Assembly (NCBI RefSeq): GCF_900108225.1
Contig: NZ_FNUZ01000001.1
Location: 434,001-498,000, forward strand
DNA length: 64,000 bases
Source: Thalassococcus halodurans
Lineage (GTDB): Bacteria > Pseudomonadota > Alphaproteobacteria > Rhodobacterales > Rhodobacteraceae
Direction of reading: 5' to 3'
Below the pieces are notes generated by a model. It made no database searches and was not told the origin of the DNA. It saw only the letters and a program-made list of their open reading frames with translations. Positions 18,687 to 27,201 of this stretch are shown piece after piece; the first letter of the stretch is position 1; each line of letters opens with the position of its first letter. The position numbers and the translations under genes are program-made.

Positions 18687-18707
18687 TCGTTTAGCGTCTA
18701 TCGCTAC

Positions 18708-18730
18708 GGGATGGCCCGACTGGCCATCCC
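18708..18730 (+). terminator. Hairpin 1 after flp
   Basis: Perfect 9-bp stem GGGATGGCC/GGCCATCCC with a 5-base loop, 21 bases after the flp stop. No T run; probably protects the 3' end of flp mRNA. Confidence 0.6.
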
Positions 18731-18734
18731 ATCC

Positions 18735-18768
18735 AAGCGCGATGGCTCTAGCGGCCTCGCGCTTTTTT
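18735..18768 (+). terminator. Rho-independent terminator after flp
   Basis: Stem AAGCGCGA/TCGCGCTT with a 14-base loop followed by TTTT. Together with hairpin 1 it should end most flp transcripts and let some read through to the second pilin and cpaB. Confidence 0.75.
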
Positions 18769-18951
18769 CAGGAAAGCACCCCGGAAAATTCGAGCAAAAC
18801 TTTCGGGAATTGTGCAGCTGAACCGCGGTTCAACCGCATCTCGGACACCGAGGCACGAAAAGTCAGACGCCCGATGTAGAACCCCGGGCATGGCAGCAGT
18901 AATGCGAAACTGGCCGAAAGCAGCGGCTGAACGCAAAACAGGTGTAGTTGT

Positions 18952-19128
18952 ATGAATAATGGTTTCCTAAGTCGTTTCGTGACCCGTGAAGACGGGGCGG
19001 TAACGGTTGATTGGGTTGTTTTGACAGCGGGAATTGTCGGACTTTGTCTGTACGCATACTGGCAGATCGAGATCAGCACAAAAGAACTCGCTCAGGCCAC
19101 TGCAACAGCCATCTACAACGAAGAATAA
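18952..19128 (+). CDS. Second Flp-like pilin (58 aa)
   Basis: A 58-residue frame: MNNGFLSRFVTREDG, then mature core AVTVDWVVLTAGIVGLCLYA, then YWQIEISTKELAQATATAI and NEE. The stretch EDGAVTVDWVVLTA is identical to the first pilin, including the Gly cleavage residue and the Asp-Trp pair, whereas leader and tail differ. AGGTG lies seven bases before the ATG. It is short enough to be missed by length cut-offs. It may be a minor or tip pilin, or a pseudopilin replacing TadE/TadF, which are absent here. The conserved prepilin core makes a real gene likely; its exact role is inference. Confidence 0.85.
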   Translation: MNNGFLSRFVTREDGAVTVDWVVLTAGIVGLCLYAYWQIEISTKELAQATATAIYNEE

Positions 19129-19140
19129 TCCGAATTTCGA

Positions 19141-19186
19141 CGGCGCGGCATTGTTCGCGCCGGATGAGCAGACGGCCTTAGGGCCG
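19141..19186 (+). terminator. Two hairpins between second pilin and cpaB
   Basis: CGGCGCG/CGCGCCG (19141-19162) and CGGCC/GGCCG (19173-19186) follow the second pilin. Neither has a T run; they look like partial-termination or mRNA-stability elements. Confidence 0.4.
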
Positions 19187-19207
19187 GAGAAAGAAAAGGG
19201 GTAAAAC

Positions 19208-20065
19208 ATGAGACTGATTTTCGGAGTGGTCCTGATCGCAGGCCTCGGACTTGCCGGGTTTGCAGTCTATATGACCCAGAATTACATCGGCGCTTATGAG
19301 AACGCTCTTCAGGAAGAGCGGGCCAAGACAGCCGAAGCCGTACCTACCCAAGAAATTTTTGTCGCCAAGCGCGCCATCGGCTACGGTGAAGTCATCACCG
19401 ACGCCGATTTCCGTCTTGCGCACTGGCCCGTTGATGTACTGCCCGAGGGCTACTTCGACGAAGAAAACCCGCTGATCGTTCCCGGTGACGAAGAACGCGT
19501 CGCGTTGCGCCAGATCGAAAAGAATGAAGCCTTCATGAAGGTGAAAGTCGGCGAACCCGGCGATGGTGCCGGCCTGACGTCGCGCCTTGAAAAGGGCGAA
19601 CGCGCCTTTGCGATCAAGGTTGACGTGGCATCCGGTGTTTCCGGCTTCCTTCGCCCCGGTGACCGCGTTGACGTATACTGGACGGGCCGTGTGAAATCCT
19701 CATCGAATTCAGGTCGCACACAGGACGTGACCAAACTGATCCAGTCCGGCATCGAACTGATCGCGATCGACCAGACGGCAAATGTTGAGTCCACAAGCGC
19801 TACTATTGCGCGTACGGTTACCGTCGCGGCCACGCCGCAAATCGTTGCGGCACTGGCACAAGCCCAGTCCACTGGTCGCCTGTCGCTGTCCCTGCTGGGT
19901 TCGAACGACGATACCGTTGCGACCGCCATTGAAATCGACCAGGAAACGCTGCTTGGCATCGTTCCCGAACAGAAGGCCGAGATCAAACAAGAGCCCAAGA
20001 CTTGTTCGATCCGGACGCGTCGTGGCGGCGATGTGGTTGAAATCCGCATCCCCTGCACAAACTAA
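19208..20065 (+). CDS. cpaB: Flp pilus assembly protein CpaB (RcpC)
   Basis: A 285-residue periplasmic protein anchored by an N-terminal helix (LIFGVVLIAGLGLAGFAVYM). It has the SAF domain (about 48-115: EIFVAKRAIGYGEVITDADF) and a following RcpC domain containing FLRPGDRVDVYWTGR. CpaB works with the secretin CpaC in passing the pilus through the outer membrane. A GGGG site precedes the ATG. It is the last gene before a terminator at 20086. Confidence 0.92.
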   Translation: MRLIFGVVLIAGLGLAGFAVYMTQNYIGAYENALQEERAKTAEAVPTQEIFVAKRAIGYGEVITDADFRLAHWPVDVLPEGYFDEENPLIVPGDEERVALRQIEKNEAFMKVKVGEPGDGAGLTSRLEKGERAFAIKVDVASGVSGFLRPGDRVDVYWTGRVKSSSNSGRTQDVTKLIQSGIELIAIDQTANVESTSATIARTVTVAATPQIVAALAQAQSTGRLSLSLLGSNDDTVATAIEIDQETLLGIVPEQKAEIKQEPKTCSIRTRRGGDVVEIRIPCTN

Positions 20066-20085
20066 GTACAACCCCGGAACCAAGG

Positions 20086-20116
20086 AAAAAACGCCCCAAG
20101 CGGGCGCTTTTTCTTT
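20086..20116 (+). terminator. Terminator between cpaB and cpaC
   Basis: Short G/C stem CGCCC/GGGCG flanked by A6 and TTTTTCTTTT. This would separate flp-pilin2-cpaB from cpaC onward. Confidence 0.65.
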
Positions 20117-20192
20117 TGTGAAATCAGGGCGTGTTGCCTCTTGCCCACAAAAGGTTGTGCGCAGAAGTCATTGATTCTTGCATAAAAACAGA

Positions 20193-20212
20193 ATTTCGCG
20201 CATCATCCGTCC
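20193..20212 (+). promoter_or_regulatory. Element shared by two tad units (copy B)
   Basis: AATTTCGCGCATCATCCGTC, matching copy A at 18196, about 70 bases before the cpaC start and after the cpaB terminator. The position fits a promoter or activator site for the second tad unit. Confidence 0.4.
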
Positions 20213-20263
20213 AACAGTGGGCAAAAGACCCGCGTTTGAGGCGTGATCGGAAAGGCAGGTCAC

Positions 20264-21676
20264 ATGAAATTCGATAGAACGATTAAGGCCGCCCTATTGG
20301 GACTTGGCCTGTGTTTGGGATTTAACGCACCTGCAGTGCAGGCAGATACGTTGCGCGTGGTTCGCGGCAACGTGGGTTCGGCATTGAATGTGCCGATGAA
20401 CCGCGCTGTGGTGGTTGAAAGCGACGCACCATTTGCAGAGCTTTCCATCGCAAACCCCGCAATTGCAGACATCTCATCTTTGTCTGACAGGACAATTTAC
20501 GTTTTGGGTAAGGCCCCTGGCACCACAACGCTGACCATTCTTGATGCAAACGGCAAACTGATCACCAACGTTGACGTGCGCGTCGCAGCGGATGTCACTG
20601 AATTCAAAGAACGCCTGCGCCAGATCCTGCCTGGCGAAAAGATCGAAGTCCGGACGGCCAACGACGGTATCGTTCTGAGCGGCACAGTGTCGTCAGCCCA
20701 AAAGCTTGATCGCGCTCTCAGCCTTGCAGAACGCTACGCGCCCGAGCGTGTGTCTAACCTGATGAGCGTCAGCGGCGTGCAGCAGGTCATGCTGAAAGTT
20801 CGCTTTGCCGAAATGCAGCGGTCCGTGTCCAAAGCACTTCGGTCCGGCGTCTCGATCGGTGGCGATCTGTTGGGTGGCAACCTCGGCGTTGCGTCGGAAA
20901 CAGGTGGCTGGCTTGATGGCAATACACTTGGTGAGCCTGCAGGCTTTAGCAACTCGGCGGAAGCTGGTGCTGTCTTTGGCTTCAACGCAGGCGATCTAGA
21001 GATCGGCATTCTGCTGGAAGCCATGGAAGCAAAAGGCATCGTTCGAATGCTAGCTGAACCGAACCTTACAGCCCTTTCCGGCCAAGAGGCATCGTTTCTT
21101 GCCGGGGGTGAGTATCCGGTTCCAGTGGCCGAGAGTAATGGTTCAGTAACGATCGAATTCAAGCCTTTCGGGATCGAATTGAACTTTGTTCCCCGAGTTG
21201 TCGATGGCGATCTGATCAATCTTGAAATGAAGACGGCCGTATCCGCGCTTGATACAAATAACGGGATTGATTTGAGTGCAGTCCGCATCAATGCCTTTAC
21301 CCGCCGCGAAGCTGCGACAACGGTCGAACTTCGTGACGGCGAAAGCTTTGCGGTTGCCGGTTTGTTGCAGGATGATTTCCGCGATCTGAACGGTCAGGTG
21401 CCGTGGCTGGGTGATATTCCTGTGATTGGCGCGCTTTTCCGCAGTGCCGAGTATTCGCGTGAACAGTCCGAACTGGTCATCATCGTGACCCCGCATCTCG
21501 TGACACCGACCCGAGGCGAGGCTTTGGCCCTGCCCACAGATCGTGTCCGTCCGCCCACCGAAAAAGACCTTTTCCTGTTTGGCCGCGTCCAAGACGGTTC
21601 GCGCAAGCCAAAAGGTGTTGCCGGTGAAGTCGCCACGCAGGACTTTACAGGGTCCTACGGATATGTGTTGGATTAA
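20264..21676 (+). CDS. cpaC: Flp pilus secretin CpaC (RcpA)
   Basis: Outer-membrane secretin through which the Flp pilus leaves the cell (470 residues). Signal peptide to about residue 29 (ALLGLGLCLGFNAPAVQA). An N-terminal pilus domain follows (RVVRGNVGSALNVPMNRAVV), then a BON-like segment (about 105-150), then the secretin domain with EPNLTALSGQEASFLAGGEY and ELVIIVTPHLVTP. I chose ATG 20264 over an ATG seven codons upstream because a signal peptide starts there with AAAGGCAGG ahead. Its stop is four bases before the lipoprotein gene. Confidence 0.95.
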   Translation: MKFDRTIKAALLGLGLCLGFNAPAVQADTLRVVRGNVGSALNVPMNRAVVVESDAPFAELSIANPAIADISSLSDRTIYVLGKAPGTTTLTILDANGKLITNVDVRVAADVTEFKERLRQILPGEKIEVRTANDGIVLSGTVSSAQKLDRALSLAERYAPERVSNLMSVSGVQQVMLKVRFAEMQRSVSKALRSGVSIGGDLLGGNLGVASETGGWLDGNTLGEPAGFSNSAEAGAVFGFNAGDLEIGILLEAMEAKGIVRMLAEPNLTALSGQEASFLAGGEYPVPVAESNGSVTIEFKPFGIELNFVPRVVDGDLINLEMKTAVSALDTNNGIDLSAVRINAFTRREAATTVELRDGESFAVAGLLQDDFRDLNGQVPWLGDIPVIGALFRSAEYSREQSELVIIVTPHLVTPTRGEALALPTDRVRPPTEKDLFLFGRVQDGSRKPKGVAGEVATQDFTGSYGYVLD

Positions 21677-21680
21677 GAGT

Positions 21681-22358
21681 ATGTTGGGACACACGCAAAA
21701 AGCGCTGATTGCGACCGCTCTGACCACCAGCCTGGTCGCTGGCTGCACACAGGTGACACAGGATCCGGTTTACACCGCTTTCTATCGTGAATCCGGCGCA
21801 CTGATCGATCCGGGCAACTTCGGCGACGCGACCATGAATAACGTCGCCATCATGACCGGTGAAAAGCAGTACACCTACGATCTGGCCCAGCGTTTTGCGT
21901 CCGAAGTTCTGACAACTGTCAACTTTGCGTTCAACAGCGCCCAACTCGACGGTGGCGCGCGTGACACCTTGCGCGAACAGGCGCGCTGGATACGCCAGTT
22001 CCCCGAGGTCCGTTTCAAAGTCTTCGGCCACACAGATGCTGTCGGCTCGGAAGCTTATAACAAGCGGCTTGGTATGGCCCGTGCCCGCGCGGTCGTCGCC
22101 TTCCTCGCATCTCAGGGCGTCAGCACCTCGCGGCTAGAAGCTGTTGTTTCTTATGGAGAAACCCAGCCCTTGATCGTGACCGAAGGTCGCGAACGCCGCA
22201 ACCGCCGGACTGTCACCGAAGTCGCTGGTTTCGTCGATGGACACCCCAGCCTGCTTGATGGCAAATACGCACATGTCGTATATCGTGAGTACATTAACAG
22301 CGCTGAGCCTGTATCAAATTTGAGCTCTATGGATCAGGGCATCTCTTTGGGTGAATAA
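21681..22358 (+). CDS. OmpA-domain lipoprotein of the tad locus
   Basis: A 225-residue protein with a lipoprotein signal (MLGHTQKALIATALTTSLVAGC, lipobox LVAGC) and a C-terminal OmpA peptidoglycan-binding domain (about 105-200): VNFAFNSAQLD, FGHTDAVGSEAYNKRLGMAR, GRERRNRRT. It sits where cpaD often sits, four bases after cpaC, so it may anchor the secretin to the wall. That role is inferred from position. An ATG 18 bases upstream, inside cpaC, would add six residues. A terminator follows. Confidence 0.87.
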   Translation: MLGHTQKALIATALTTSLVAGCTQVTQDPVYTAFYRESGALIDPGNFGDATMNNVAIMTGEKQYTYDLAQRFASEVLTTVNFAFNSAQLDGGARDTLREQARWIRQFPEVRFKVFGHTDAVGSEAYNKRLGMARARAVVAFLASQGVSTSRLEAVVSYGETQPLIVTEGRERRNRRTVTEVAGFVDGHPSLLDGKYAHVVYREYINSAEPVSNLSSMDQGISLGE

Positions 22359-22375
22359 GGCATCGTCCAATAATT

Positions 22376-22395
22376 CCGTACAATTACGGTTTTTT
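22376..22395 (+). terminator. Terminator after the OmpA-like lipoprotein gene
   Basis: Stem CCGTA/TACGG with loop CAAT and T6, 17 bases after the stop. It separates cpaC-ompA from the cpaE unit; the 150 bases that follow must hold the cpaE promoter, which I could not place. Confidence 0.75.
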
Positions 22396-22547
22396 GGTCC
22401 AAATGTTGCCGCCTTTGCCTGTGAAATTCTTCTCTGAGGCTGGGAATCCCTGCGAACGGCAGGGTTCCGGTTAACGGGGCAAGAAGATCGCAGAGTGCGT
22501 CTGCAATTTCTTCGCTTCGTTAGAAGAGTAGAAGGACGCAAGGCAAG

Positions 22548-23786
22548 ATGACCGATGTAGCAAGTTCCGCGGAGAATGAACTGGGCATCCGCGCCTGCAC
22601 GATCAGTCGCGACGTGCAGTTGTTTGACCTGTTGATCGAAGACATGGAAACGCTCTTGGGCGAAAGCTGGGGTGACCTTGGCTTTACCGAGGCGATGAAT
22701 TTCCTGCATCAACCCGAGGCCACAAAGCTGGAGTTTGTCGCGCTGGCGATTGACGACACGGATGAAGAAAATCTGGACGTCATCACAGCGGTCGTAAACA
22801 CCGCAAAAGGCAACAATATCAAAGTAATGCTGATCGCAGAGGATGTGTCCCCTGCGGCTTTGCACGGATTACTGAAGGCAGGCGCCGACGAGTTCGTACC
22901 CTACCCCCTGCCCGAGGGCGAACTGGCCGCAGCAGTTGAACGTCTGAACAAACCAGCGCCGGCGCCCATTGCCATGGTTCAGGAAAATCAGGTGCGCCTC
23001 AAGTCTGACGGCGATGGCGTTCTGATTGCGGTTCAGGGTTTCGCTGGTGGTACCGGAGCCACAACCTTTGCAGTCAACTTGGCTTGGGAACTTGCCAATA
23101 TAGAAAAAGAAAAACCGCCGCGCGTTTGCGTGATCGACCTCGGCCTGCAATTCGGATCGGTTTCGACTTATTTGGACCTGCCGCGCAAGGAAATCGTCGT
23201 CGAGCTTTTGACTGACATCGATCAGGTCGATGAAGACAACTTTGCGCAAGCATTGGTCAGCTTCGAGGACAGGCTTCAGGTTCTGACGGCACCTTCCGAT
23301 TTGTTGCCGCTGGATATGCTGGGCCCACAAGACGTGAACAAACTTCTGAACTTGGCGCGTGAGCATTTCGACTTTGTCATCGTCGACATGCCCCCTGCCC
23401 TGACAATGTGGACGGAAACCGTTCTGACCGAAGCGCAGGTTTTCTTTGCGATGGTCGAACTGGACATGCGTTCCGCGCAGAACACGCTGCGTTTCAAACG
23501 GGCACTTCAGTCCGAAGAACTGCCGTTTGAAAAGCTGCGTTTCGTACTGAACCGTGCCCCGAAATTCACCGACCTGCAGGGCCGCAGCCGCGCCAAGCGC
23601 ATGGCGGAAAGCCTAGGCATCCAGATCGACCTGCAACTGCCCGACGGCGGCAAGCAGGTCACGCAAGCCTGCGATCACGGCATTCCTCTGGCGACACAGG
23701 CCGGAAAAAATCCATTGCGGAAAGAAATCACCAAATTGGCGCAATCCTTGTTCGACGTCGGTCGGTCGGACTCGGAAGCGGCATAA
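22548..23786 (+). CDS. cpaE: Pilus assembly protein CpaE (TadZ-like)
   Basis: A 412-residue protein with a receiver-like N-terminal domain (about 15-130) and a MinD/ParA-like ATPase domain (about 155-400). TadZ proteins place the Tad machine at the pole. The Walker A segment GFAGGTGATTFAVN lacks the usual Lys-rich KGGxGKT signature; no P-loop lysine is present. The Walker-B-like VIDLGLQFGS and FVIVDMPPALT are present. Loss of the P-loop lysine is a known tendency in TadZ. AAGGCAAG lies before the ATG. Confidence 0.92.
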   Translation: MTDVASSAENELGIRACTISRDVQLFDLLIEDMETLLGESWGDLGFTEAMNFLHQPEATKLEFVALAIDDTDEENLDVITAVVNTAKGNNIKVMLIAEDVSPAALHGLLKAGADEFVPYPLPEGELAAAVERLNKPAPAPIAMVQENQVRLKSDGDGVLIAVQGFAGGTGATTFAVNLAWELANIEKEKPPRVCVIDLGLQFGSVSTYLDLPRKEIVVELLTDIDQVDEDNFAQALVSFEDRLQVLTAPSDLLPLDMLGPQDVNKLLNLAREHFDFVIVDMPPALTMWTETVLTEAQVFFAMVELDMRSAQNTLRFKRALQSEELPFEKLRFVLNRAPKFTDLQGRSRAKRMAESLGIQIDLQLPDGGKQVTQACDHGIPLATQAGKNPLRKEITKLAQSLFDVGRSDSEAA

Positions 23787-23800
23787 AGGACTTGTTGTAA

Positions 23801-25237
23801 ATGTTTTCCAGATACAAAAAATCAGCTCCAGAAGCGCCCGCAGCACAGGCTGTCGCCACAGCGGCAAAACCGGAGGTCGTGAAAACGGCCCCGGCGAAAC
23901 CCGTTCAGAAGATCGCAACAAAACGTGCGGCACAGGCGGCGCCTGTCGACAAGGAAAAGAAGCGCAAGGAACGTCTGGCTGAAATCAAGCTGGAACTGCA
24001 CCGCGCCCTTCTGGATAACTTGAACCTTGCCGCGCTCGATCACGCGTCTGAGGCCGAGCTGAAGGAAGAAATCAGCGCAATTGCGACCGAGACACTTGCG
24101 GAAAAGGCCATCGTTCTGAACCGCGAAGAACGCATGACCCTGAACCAGGATCTGTACGACGAAGTGAAGGGCCTCGGACCCCTTGAGCCGCTTCTGAAAG
24201 ACGAAACGATCTCGGATATTCTGGTCAACGGCCCGCAGCAGATTTTCGTCGAACAAAACGGTAAGCTAAGCCTGTCGGACGTCACGTTCAAAGACGAAAA
24301 ACACCTGATGCGGATCATCGACAAGATCGTATCCGCCGTGGGTCGTCGTGTTGATGAATCAAACCCGTATGTTGACGCCCGTTTGCAGGATGGCTCGCGT
24401 TTCAACGCTATGGTCCCGCCCATCGCAGTGGACGGATCGCTGGTATCCATTCGTAAATTCAAAAAAGACAAACTGGGCATTCAGGATCTGGTCGATTTTG
24501 GCGCGTTCACGGATGAAATGGCGCTCTATCTTCAGGCTGCCGTTTCCACCCGCCTGAACGTCATCGTTTCGGGCGGTACAGGTTCCGGTAAAACGACCAC
24601 GCTGAACGCGCTTTCGTCCTTTATCGACAACTCGGAACGTATCCTGACGATCGAGGATACGGCGGAACTTCAGCTGCAACAGACCCACGTGGGACGGATG
24701 GAAAGTCGCCCGCCGAACGTTGAAGGGAAAGGTGCTGTAACCCCGCGCGACTGTCTGAAAAACGCCCTGCGTATGCGCCCTGACCGGATCATCGTGGGGG
24801 AAACCCGTGGTGAAGAAGTTATCGACATGCTTCAGGCCATGAACACCGGTCACGACGGATCGATGACCACGATCCACGCCAACTCGGCCCGTGACGGCGT
24901 TGCACGTTTGGAAAACATGATTGCGATGGCCGGTATTGAAATGCCGCTGAAAGCGATGCGTTCGCAGATTGCATCGGCTGTAAACCTCATCGTACAGGCC
25001 TCGCGTCTGCAGGACGGTTCGCGCCGCATGACTTCGATCACCGAGATTACGGGGATGGAAGGCGAAGTTATCTCGATGCAGGAAATCTTCCGCTACCAGC
25101 GTGTCGGTCTGGGCCCTGACAACAAAATCATCGGCCACTTTACGGCGACAGGCGTGCGCAGCCACTTTGCTGACCGCTTCAAACTGTGGGGCTTTGATTT
25201 GCCCTCGTCGATTTATGAGCCCTTCAGAGCAGAGTAA
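23801..25237 (+). CDS. cpaF: Tad secretion ATPase CpaF (TadA)
   Basis: Hexameric ATPase that powers Flp pilus assembly and retraction (478 residues). An Ala/Lys-rich N-terminal linker (about 8-55) precedes the domain. Walker A is [14 protein letters not shown] (about 258-271). The Asp box is [13 protein letters not shown], Walker [17 protein letters not shown], and the His box [13 protein letters not shown]. The C-terminal half is strongly conserved. It is 14 bases after cpaE and seven bases before tadB, clearly one operon. Confidence 0.97.
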   Translation: MFSRYKKSAPEAPAAQAVATAAKPEVVKTAPAKPVQKIATKRAAQAAPVDKEKKRKERLAEIKLELHRALLDNLNLAALDHASEAELKEEISAIATETLAEKAIVLNREERMTLNQDLYDEVKGLGPLEPLLKDETISDILVNGPQQIFVEQNGKLSLSDVTFKDEKHLMRIIDKIVSAVGRRVDESNPYVDARLQDGSRFNAMVPPIAVDGSLVSIRKFKKDKLGIQDLVDFGAFTDEMALYLQAAVSTRLNVIVSGGTGSGKTTTLNALSSFIDNSERILTIEDTAELQLQQTHVGRMESRPPNVEGKGAVTPRDCLKNALRMRPDRIIVGETRGEEVIDMLQAMNTGHDGSMTTIHANSARDGVARLENMIAMAGIEMPLKAMRSQIASAVNLIVQASRLQDGSRRMTSITEITGMEGEVISMQEIFRYQRVGLGPDNKIIGHFTATGVRSHFADRFKLWGFDLPSSIYEPFRAE

Positions 25238-25243
25238 CCCGTT

Positions 25244-26209
25244 ATGTTAAACGTCGAATTTATTATCTACGGCGCTATTTTCGTTGGCGTTCTGGTGCTT
25301 GTCGAAGGCGCCTATCTGGTCATCTTCGGGAAATCGATCAGCCTGAATTCCAAGGTGAACCGCCGTCTGCAAATGTTGGACAAAGGCACGCGCCGCGAAG
25401 AGGTACTTGCGACCCTTCGTAAGGAAATGGACCAGCACTCGGAAAATCGGGGTCTGCCGATCTATTCCCTTCTGGCCGACCGCGCCCAGAAGGCTGCAAT
25501 CGCATTTACACCGCAACAGCTTATCTTGCTGATGATCGGCGTATGCATTCTGGCTTTCGTTGCATTGACCGTTGGCACAGAAACCGGACTGGCCGTGCGC
25601 ATTCTTTTGTCGATCCTTTTTGGCGTAGGTGGCGTCTTTACTTGGGTCAATATGAAGGCGAAAAAACGTCTGAATCTGATTGAAGAACAACTACCCGATG
25701 CAGTCGAATTGATGGTGCGCAGCTTGCGCGTTGGCCACCCGTTTAATTCGGCAATTTCCATCGTTTCCAAAGAAATCCAAGACCCACTGGCAACAGAATT
25801 CGGCGTTATCGCGGATGAAAGCGCCTATGGCCGTGACATTGGCGAAGCGCTGAAACACATGGCCCAACGTCTGGACATGCAGGATTTGCGCTTCCTCGCG
25901 GTGGCCGTTTCGATCCAGCAGCAGTCGGGTGGTAACCTTGCCGAAATCCTTGAAGGTCTGGCCAAAGTTATCCGCGCCCGCTTCCGCCTGTTCCGCCGCG
26001 TTAAAGCGATCACTGCCGAAGCACAGTGGTCTGGCAAATTCCTATCCGGTTTCCCTGTGGCCGCATTGATTTTTATTCAGGTGACAAAGCCCGATTATTA
26101 CGATCCAGTTCTGGATCACCCCTTGTTCATTCCTGGCTGCTTCTTTGTCGCCATCTTCCTCGCGCTGAACCTGTTCATCATGCGCATGCTTGTAAACATC
26201 AAAGTCTGA
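25244..26209 (+). CDS. tadB: Tad inner-membrane platform protein TadB
   Basis: A 321-residue T2SSF-domain protein. Four hydrophobic segments are visible: N-terminal (about 6-28), the pair around 85-125, and C-terminal (about 265-315). The conserved platform core is LPDAVELMVRSLRVGHPFNSAI and SIQQQSGGNLAEILEGLAKVIR. With TadC it forms the membrane platform on which CpaF acts. Starts seven bases after cpaF. Confidence 0.94.
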   Translation: MLNVEFIIYGAIFVGVLVLVEGAYLVIFGKSISLNSKVNRRLQMLDKGTRREEVLATLRKEMDQHSENRGLPIYSLLADRAQKAAIAFTPQQLILLMIGVCILAFVALTVGTETGLAVRILLSILFGVGGVFTWVNMKAKKRLNLIEEQLPDAVELMVRSLRVGHPFNSAISIVSKEIQDPLATEFGVIADESAYGRDIGEALKHMAQRLDMQDLRFLAVAVSIQQQSGGNLAEILEGLAKVIRARFRLFRRVKAITAEAQWSGKFLSGFPVAALIFIQVTKPDYYDPVLDHPLFIPGCFFVAIFLALNLFIMRMLVNIKV

Positions 26210-26222
26210 AGCGGTTTCTGAC

Positions 26223-27191
26223 ATGGATTTATTCGCAAATATCACTTCCGTCATCACTGGACTTCTTGGCCCAGCAGGTCCTGTCATCCTTTTGGGTGGC
26301 GTTGGGCTTTTGCTGCTGTTGGCCTGTATTCCCATCGTCCTGTCCCAAAAACCGGACCCATTGGACAAACTGAAAGAAGCTCAACAATCGAGGGTACAGA
26401 AAGAAACGACCGCCATTCTTCGCGAAAAGGGTCGCAACGACAAACTGAACAAATACGCCCAGTTACTTGAACCGACCGATGAAAAAGAACTGTCGGACAT
26501 CAAGTCCAAACTGCAGCAAGCCGGCTACCGCAGCAAAGATGCCGTTCGGACATATTACTTTGCCCAGTTCGCGCTGGCGTTGGCTGGTCTTGGTTTGGGC
26601 GCGCTTTACTACAGCCTGAACGCTGGCACCGACAGCACCACCAAAGATATGATCATGTGGGTGCTTGGCCCGGGCGTTGTCGGCTACATGGGGCCGAAAT
26701 ACTGGGTTACCAAACGTGCGGATAAACGCCGTCAGGAAATTCAGGATGGTTTCCCTGATGCCTTGGACATGATGCTGGTCTGCGTGGAAGCGGGCCAATC
26801 CATGGACCAAGCGATTTTGCGGATTTCAAAGGAATTGCGGGCCTCTTTCCCGAACCTGGCCGACGAATTCCTGATGGTCAGCTACGAGATGAAGGCGGGT
26901 AAGGAAAAAACCGCCGTTCTGAACGACATGTCCGAACGATGCGGCGTGCAGGATATTTCGTCTTTCGTGACGGTTCTGAACCAGTCGCAGACCTTTGGTA
27001 CGTCAATCGCTGACGCCCTGCGCGTTTATGCGGGCGAGATGCGTGATAAACGCGTCATGCGCGCAGAAGAAAAAGCGAACCAGTTGCCGACCAAGATGAC
27101 TTTGACCACAATGATGTTCACGGTGCCGCCGCTACTTCTTATTCTTGTCGGTCCCTCGGTCGTTGGCATCACGAACATGGGGCTGAACTAG
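26223..27191 (+). CDS. tadC: Tad inner-membrane platform protein TadC
   Basis: A 322-residue T2SSF-domain partner of TadB. Membrane segments lie near residues 15-40, 110-130, 140-155 and 295-320. The signature DGFPDALDMMLVCVEAGQSMDQAI and LNQSQTFGTSIADALRVYA are typical TadC. Thirteen bases separate it from tadB. No oddity seen. Confidence 0.94.
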   Translation: MDLFANITSVITGLLGPAGPVILLGGVGLLLLLACIPIVLSQKPDPLDKLKEAQQSRVQKETTAILREKGRNDKLNKYAQLLEPTDEKELSDIKSKLQQAGYRSKDAVRTYYFAQFALALAGLGLGALYYSLNAGTDSTTKDMIMWVLGPGVVGYMGPKYWVTKRADKRRQEIQDGFPDALDMMLVCVEAGQSMDQAILRISKELRASFPNLADEFLMVSYEMKAGKEKTAVLNDMSERCGVQDISSFVTVLNQSQTFGTSIADALRVYAGEMRDKRVMRAEEKANQLPTKMTLTTMMFTVPPLLLILVGPSVVGITNMGLN

Positions 27192-27201
27192 GAGCAACCC
27201 T

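Noticed and set aside
18574-18879. Frame of 101 codons overlapping flp and the terminator region
   Set aside because: Out of frame with flp, crosses a terminator, and shows no family features.
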